Origin: an uncultured Clostridium sp.
GTDB taxonomy: Bacteria; Bacillota; Clostridia; UBA1212; UBA1255
Length of the DNA: 11,489 nucleotides
Direction of reading: 5' to 3'
Assembly: GCA_900555605.1 (NCBI GenBank)
Contig: USLW01000035.1
Location: forward strand, 1-11,489
Position numbers and translations under genes: made by a program. Numbering within the stretch: the stretch's first letter is position 1; the number at the start of each line of letters is the position of its first letter. The notes under the pieces were generated by a model. The model was not told the DNA's origin. It worked only from the letters and a program-made list of their open reading frames with translations, and did not search any database. Positions 7,784-11,489 of the stretch are shown here, piece after piece.

Positions 7784-9733
7784 ATGAACAAAAAACGGAT
7801 TTCTTTATTTAGTATGATGCTGCTATTTTTATGCGCGCTCTCCGCCCCCGCCGCGGTGCAGGGGGCTTCTGCCCTTACAGCCTCCGGAGAAACTGTTCAA
7901 GCCGCGGATTGGCTGCTGGATCCGGGACACGGAGGATCGGATCCCGGGGCGATAGGACCCGGAGGCAGATATGAAAAAGACGATGTCCTGCGTCTTACGC
8001 TTCGGGTAGGCGAGCTGCTTTCTCTAAACGGCGAAACGGTCGCTTTTACCAGAGTTTCTGATAAAAGCCTTTCCCTCTCGGAGCGAAGCGGAATGGATCG
8101 GAACGGCAATTTCAGATATTTCGTCAGTATTCACAGAAATTCCTTTTCGAATTTCTCTGCCGCCGGAATCGAAACTTATTATTACAGCGGCTGTTCCCAA
8201 ACATCCGTCTCGGCACAGCTGGCCGCCAACGTGCAAAACGCCATGAACGCCCTTGGACTCTTTAAAAACCGCGGTGTAAAAACACAAGCATATCATGTTC
8301 TTCGGTATACGCAATCCCCTGCAATCCTAACCGAAGTCGGCTTTATCAGCAATCCGGAAGATAACGCTTTATTTGATGCCGAATTTGAACAAATTGCCAG
8401 AGCAATCGCCTCCGGCTGCCTCGCACAGGTGGGGAAAACCCTTGTAAACCATAGCCCCATTACAAAATTGAACGGTCTTAATATCGCCTTCCGGACAGAA
8501 GAAGCATTGGCTTGGGCCGCTTCCGGAAAATATATGCAGGATACAAAAATCACGCTGGAGCAGGAAGCGCTGAAGCTTACCGCGGCAAATGAAACCAATG
8601 ATCCATATGTTTATTTTAACTACGCGCAGTCACCGTATGTGGATTCTTTTAACGCTGCGCACTACCCGTACCTGTCCGTCACATTAAAATCAGATTTGTC
8701 CAGCCATACCGTGGCCGAGCTATTCTTATGCGCCGGTGATATCAGCGCTCCTACAGGCGGATATTCCGTAACCTTTCCCGTCAAAAATGACGGAGAATTC
8801 CATACGTATTATCTGAATCTTCAGGACTGCGGCTTTTGGAGCGGTGCTGTACACGGACTGCGGCTGGACTATTTTACTTCTCAGCAGGAAATCCCGGCAG
8901 GCGCCGCAATGTACATAAAATCTCTCTGTTTTTATCAAAGCAATCCTGTTACGTACACTGCGCTTACCGTCACGCCTCCATCCGTGACAATCTATGAATA
9001 CGGAAGCACACTCCGAACCGACGGCCTTGTTGTAACGGCACATTATTCAGACGGTTCCGCACAAACGGTAGCGCCGGACGCCTACCGGATTTCTGGATTT
9101 CAGGCAGATAAGGCAGGGCAGCAAAAGATCACGGTCTCTTATAACGGCAAAGAGTCCTCTTTTACAGTGACCGTAAAGCCGAAGATTCTGACAGAAATCC
9201 GAATTCTCCCGCCTGCCCGGACTGCCTATTTGGCCGGGGAAGCATTCAGTACGGACGGAATGGAGGTAATCGCTTATTACAGCAATCAAACATCAGAACA
9301 GCTTCTTACGGGATATACGGTCAGCGGATTTACCGCGGCTCCCGGACTCCATACGATTACGGTTTCCTATAATGGAAAATCTGCTTCTTTCCAGGTTACC
9401 GTAGCAGCCGTCCCATCCGCTTCCCCTATGATTGTACAAAGTGCTTCTCCCGCTCCTTCGGCAGGAGCAGGGGCGGCAATCGGAGCAACAGGAGCGGCAA
9501 CAACAGGAGCACAGGCGTCTGCAACGGCCTCGGCAGCAGCAGAAACGCCTGCCCGGGAAAGTATACAAAAGATTTCTCCGGCAATGCCTTCTTCCTCCAT
9601 ACGGAAGGACACGGCCGATGCGCCGGACAGAAGTCTGCGAAAAGTAAGAATTACGGCGGCAGTTACAGCAATGATTGCTGTCCTTGCCGCCGTGATTGTG
9701 GTGATCACCATTGTCCGCCGCAAAAGGAAATAA
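7784..9733 (+). CDS. Membrane-anchored N-acetylmuramoyl-L-alanine amidase (Amidase_3) with Big_3 repeats
   Basis: This 649-residue enzyme should cleave the amide bond between N-acetylmuramic acid and L-alanine of peptidoglycan stem peptides, outside the membrane. After a signal peptide (about 1-28) comes a complete Amidase_3 domain (about 43-218). The zinc and catalytic set is visible: His49 in LDPGHGG, Glu64, His117 in SIHRNSF and Glu184 in LTEVGFISNPED. A beta-sandwich region (about 275-387) follows, then two Ig-like Big_3 repeats (about 393-468 and 470-548), each with a YNGK(E/S)(S/A)SF(T/Q)VTV ending, an Ala/Ser-rich linker, a membrane helix (about 622-644) and the tail RRKRK. Most relatives are released or bind the wall through SPOR, SH3 or similar domains; a C-terminal membrane helix is unusual. 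The gene is probably cotranscribed with the upstream GH99-like gene. It may trim the wall around surface enzymes or process a glycopolymer; both are inference. Enzyme family is confident, biological role is not. Confidence 0.9.
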   Translation: MNKKRISLFSMMLLFLCALSAPAAVQGASALTASGETVQAADWLLDPGHGGSDPGAIGPGGRYEKDDVLRLTLRVGELLSLNGETVAFTRVSDKSLSLSERSGMDRNGNFRYFVSIHRNSFSNFSAAGIETYYYSGCSQTSVSAQLAANVQNAMNALGLFKNRGVKTQAYHVLRYTQSPAILTEVGFISNPEDNALFDAEFEQIARAIASGCLAQVGKTLVNHSPITKLNGLNIAFRTEEALAWAASGKYMQDTKITLEQEALKLTAANETNDPYVYFNYAQSPYVDSFNAAHYPYLSVTLKSDLSSHTVAELFLCAGDISAPTGGYSVTFPVKNDGEFHTYYLNLQDCGFWSGAVHGLRLDYFTSQQEIPAGAAMYIKSLCFYQSNPVTYTALTVTPPSVTIYEYGSTLRTDGLVVTAHYSDGSAQTVAPDAYRISGFQADKAGQQKITVSYNGKESSFTVTVKPKILTEIRILPPARTAYLAGEAFSTDGMEVIAYYSNQTSEQLLTGYTVSGFTAAPGLHTITVSYNGKSASFQVTVAAVPSASPMIVQSASPAPSAGAGAAIGATGAATTGAQASATASAAAETPARESIQKISPAMPSSSIRKDTADAPDRSLRKVRITAAVTAMIAVLAAVIVVITIVRRKRK

Positions 9734-9766
9734 CGCGGCGTATAAAAATATCCAGAGTTATATTGA

Positions 9767-11026
9767 TTAGCAGCGGATTCTGAACAGCTCCATCTGACCG
9801 GGAGCCAGCCAGGTACCGCTTAGAATTTTACCGTCCTGTACCGCATAAAACGCATCCTGGCCGCAGGTAGAGACATCCTTTTCGGTTCCGTCCCATACGA
9901 GATGGAATACCTGACTGACCTGAGGCTGAAACAAAACCTTAAACACGCCGGACTCCTTTTGACTGGTATTCACCATGGCAATATAAAGGTCTCCTTCCTG
10001 GCCGCGGAAAAAGCTGAGCATTCCCGGCAGACCGTGTTCGCTGGACACAGAATATACATACGGATCGGTATTGTGCCTGAAAATCGGATATCCGCCGTAG
10101 GACTTTACAAAATGATACGTGCTGAGATGGTCAAGACCCGCCATGGTAGGACCGAACTTTTTAGCAAAAATACGCAGTGTTCTGCTCAGCCAGCGATATG
10201 TTTCCGTTTTCTCACCGAGTTCGTCAATGGGCGGTACCCGATAATTGATCGGCGCTCCGTTTAGATAAAAATAAAACCAAAGAATTCCCTTGCAGCCGCT
10301 GGCTACGGCAGTATTCAGCTGCCAGCGCAGATCATCCTCCGTTGGACAGCGATAGCGGTAATGGCCAACAGACAGCAGCGTCGTCCAAAGCGGAAGCTGC
10401 AAGCGCTTTGCGGCCTCCATATATTGCCGCAGATCCAGGAAATATGATTCTATTCCGGATTCCTCCGGCAGCATCTGGGTATAGTGGTCATAGCAGAGCA
10501 GTTTCAGTCCGGCAGCAGAAGCAAACCGATCCGCAAAAGAATCAAAATTCTCCGCATACAGCGCCCATTTGGTATCCAGGTCCGCCGGACACGGCAGAAA
10601 GTTGATAAACGGCGTCAGCTCCGGCGCAACCTCCAAATGGATCCGGTATGCAAGAATCGCCTCATCAATCGCCTGAAAGGTAGGCTCGTCACCTACATGA
10701 AAGCCAAACACAGCCGGATGCCTGCCGAAATCCGCATATGCCTCCCGAACCCGCTGCCGATATGCTTCGGGGTCCTGCGCAGCACCGTGCCAATACGTTC
10801 TGTCGTCCGATACAATCACGCGGATTCCAAGCCGATAGCTTTCATCCAGGATCTTCAGCAGATCTTCTTTTCGGCATTGATCCGGATGAAACCGCGGACT
10901 GATTGCCACCGTCATTCCGCAGTCCTTCCAGTCCTGCACTGTCTCAGGGCCGTACCAGCCCACCGGGGTATAATTCCAAAAACCAATCGGAAACTGTCTG
11001 TCCATATTCGTCATCCCGCTTTCCAT
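9767..11026 (-). CDS. Cytoplasmic TIM-barrel glycosidase-like protein
   Basis: The 419-residue product has no signal peptide or membrane segment, so it should be cytoplasmic. It begins with FPIGFWNYTPVGWYG and continues as a (beta/alpha)8-type barrel: TVAISPRF, GIRVIVSDD, HPAVFGFHVGDEPTF (103-117), KLLCYDHYTQ (175-184), LPLWTTLLSV and KGILWFYFYLNG. Glu114 in the GDEP motif, at a strand end, is a candidate acid/base as in clan GH-A enzymes (GH2, GH5, GH42). The last 90 residues look like the C-terminal beta-domain that often caps such barrels. I cannot assign a family or substrate. It is convergent with the amidase gene (33 bp between stops). The first ATG (11026) has no Shine-Dalgarno sequence, and the ATG at 11014 has only a weak purine-rich stretch before it, so the start could be four codons later. 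Its own promoter lies just upstream. A role on imported oligosaccharides is inferred. Confidence 0.65.
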   Translation of the reverse strand: MESGMTNMDRQFPIGFWNYTPVGWYGPETVQDWKDCGMTVAISPRFHPDQCRKEDLLKILDESYRLGIRVIVSDDRTYWHGAAQDPEAYRQRVREAYADFGRHPAVFGFHVGDEPTFQAIDEAILAYRIHLEVAPELTPFINFLPCPADLDTKWALYAENFDSFADRFASAAGLKLLCYDHYTQMLPEESGIESYFLDLRQYMEAAKRLQLPLWTTLLSVGHYRYRCPTEDDLRWQLNTAVASGCKGILWFYFYLNGAPINYRVPPIDELGEKTETYRWLSRTLRIFAKKFGPTMAGLDHLSTYHFVKSYGGYPIFRHNTDPYVYSVSSEHGLPGMLSFFRGQEGDLYIAMVNTSQKESGVFKVLFQPQVSQVFHLVWDGTEKDVSTCGQDAFYAVQDGKILSGTWLAPGQMELFRIRC

Positions 11027-11039
11027 ACAAATGATAGTT

Positions 11040-11071
11040 TACAAATTTGTATAATAATATATGATATTATT
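11040..11071. repeat. Two adjacent palindromes, candidate operator
   Basis: A perfect 12-bp palindrome TACAAATTTGTA (11040-11051) is followed by an inverted repeat with 8-bp arms AATAATAT/ATATTATT around ATG (11053-11071). The first straddles the predicted transcription start and the second covers the -10 and part of the spacer of the glycosidase-like gene promoter, as expected for repressor sites. AT-rich composition makes chance palindromes more likely, so function is uncertain. Confidence 0.45.
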
Positions 11072-11084
11072 TTCGTTATATCAA
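11056..11084 (-). promoter_or_regulatory. Sigma-A promoter of the cytoplasmic glycosidase-like gene
   Basis: On the minus strand TTGATA (11079-11084) and TATATT (11056-11061) are separated by 17 bp, each one mismatch from consensus. The -35 element overlaps the last codons and stop of the ABC ATPase gene. The expected start site is near 11049, giving a leader of about 23 nt to the ATG at 11026 or 35 nt to the ATG at 11014. Confidence 0.6.
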
Positions 11085-11489
11085 TACCTTTGACAAAAAA
11101 TCTTTTGTACGGGCCTGCTGCGGATCACCGAACAGCGCCTCCGGGCTGTTCTGCTCCAATATGATTCCTTCATCCATAAACAAAACGCGGTTTGCAACCT
11201 CTTTTGCAAATCCCATTTCATGGGTCACCACTACCATGGTCATGCCTTCATCCGCCAGCTCGTGCATGACCTCAAGTACCTCTCCTACCATTTCGGGATC
11301 CAGCGCGCTTGTGGGTTCATCGAAAAGCATCATGTCCGGATTCATGGCAAGCGCGCGTACAATTGCCACGCGCTGCTTCTGTCCCCCGGAAAGCATGGCC
11401 GGATAAGCCTTTACCTTATCCGACAGGCGCGTGATATGCGCCGCCAACGATCTTCCCGATACCATAGACCCCTTCCTGTCCCTCTGTGT
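11076..11489 (-). CDS. Amino-acid-type ABC transporter ATP-binding protein, C-terminal part
   Basis: The open frame enters from the right edge and stops at 11076. The sequence shows the ABC signature [11 protein letters not shown], the Walker B region [20 protein letters not shown], the switch histidine in [10 protein letters not shown] and the usual tail [20 protein letters not shown]. These match the polar amino acid uptake ATPases (GlnQ type), which energise import at the cytoplasmic membrane face. Walker A and the first half lie outside the window. Upstream of LSDKVKAYP (before about 11426 reading downstream) the in-frame residues [21 protein letters not shown] do not resemble the helical segment usually preceding this point. 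The gene may therefore be truncated, rearranged or frameshifted, or the contig joined wrongly. An ATG at 11465 lies in this odd stretch and need not be the start. The product has no clear link to the glycosidase genes. Confidence 0.85.
   Translation of the reverse strand, partial: TQRDRKGSMVSGRSLAAHITRLSDKVKAYPAMLSGGQKQRVAIVRALAMNPDMMLFDEPTSALDPEMVGEVLEVMHELADEGMTMVVVTHEMGFAKEVANRVLFMDEGIILEQNSPEALFGDPQQARTKDFLSKVLI

Noticed and set aside
9367..9723. Minus-strand open frame opposite the amidase C-terminus
   Set aside because: Its Ala-rich product arises from the repetitive Ala/Ser linker and membrane helix codons on the other strand; no start signals.
9716..9740. Possible terminator hairpin CGCCGC/GCGGCG at the amidase stop codon
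   Set aside because: The 6-bp stem has a 13-nt loop and overlaps the end of the coding sequence, and no T-tract follows on either strand.
10484..11164. 226-codon plus-strand open frame opposite the cytoplasmic glycosidase-like gene
   Set aside because: It is Arg- and Ile-rich without recognisable motifs, crosses the intergenic promoter region and overlaps the ABC gene; the minus-strand genes have clear family motifs.

Overview
The window looks like chromosome from a Gram-positive, Clostridia-type bacterium (phylum Bacillota), probably from a carbohydrate-rich or host-associated niche. The reasons are strong AAGGAG-type ribosome binding sites, near-consensus sigma-A promoters in AT-rich spacers, moderate GC content in genes, Gram-positive-style secreted proteins with polybasic C-terminal membrane anchors, Big_3-type Ig-like repeats, and an AraC/cupin regulator beside glycosidase-like genes. 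I cannot name the genus. I see no tRNA, rRNA, CRISPR array, insertion sequence or integrase.

Layout, left to right. (1) Positions 1-273 (minus) hold the first 91 codons of a small secreted protein of unknown function. (2) 388-3252 (minus) encodes a large surface-anchored TIM-barrel glycosidase-like protein with an N-terminal beta-sandwich, a glutamine-amidotransferase-like domain and a C-terminal membrane anchor. (3) A 385-bp divergent regulatory region (3253-3637) separates it from an AraC-family regulator, 3638-4795 (plus). (4) A clear sigma-A promoter (4812-4840) precedes a probable two-gene operon: a GH99/GH71-like glycosidase with a CBM9-like module (4882-7707) and an N-acetylmuramoyl-L-alanine amidase (7784-9733). 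Both are exported and end in a membrane anchor. (5) Convergent to these lies a cytoplasmic TIM-barrel glycosidase-like gene, 9767-11026 (minus), with its own promoter overlapping the end of the next gene. (6) An amino-acid-type ABC transporter ATPase fragment (11076-11489, minus) runs off the right edge.

How the parts may work together (inference). The regulator and the glycosidase-like genes resemble a Gram-positive glycan-utilisation locus. Two large enzymes would act at the outer membrane face, a cytoplasmic enzyme would act on imported products, and an AraC-type sensor would control expression. The unusual member is the membrane-tethered cell-wall amidase, which shares a beta-sandwich module with the 388-3252 protein and the same anchoring architecture with both surface glycosidases. 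The best regulatory signal is a matched pair of upstream elements in front of the two left-hand minus-strand genes. They contain GTCACGA and TCATTG blocks in identical register, each exactly 91 nt from its start codon, and are good candidates for operators of the AraC protein. No sugar transporter is visible, and none of the substrates can be deduced from the sequence.
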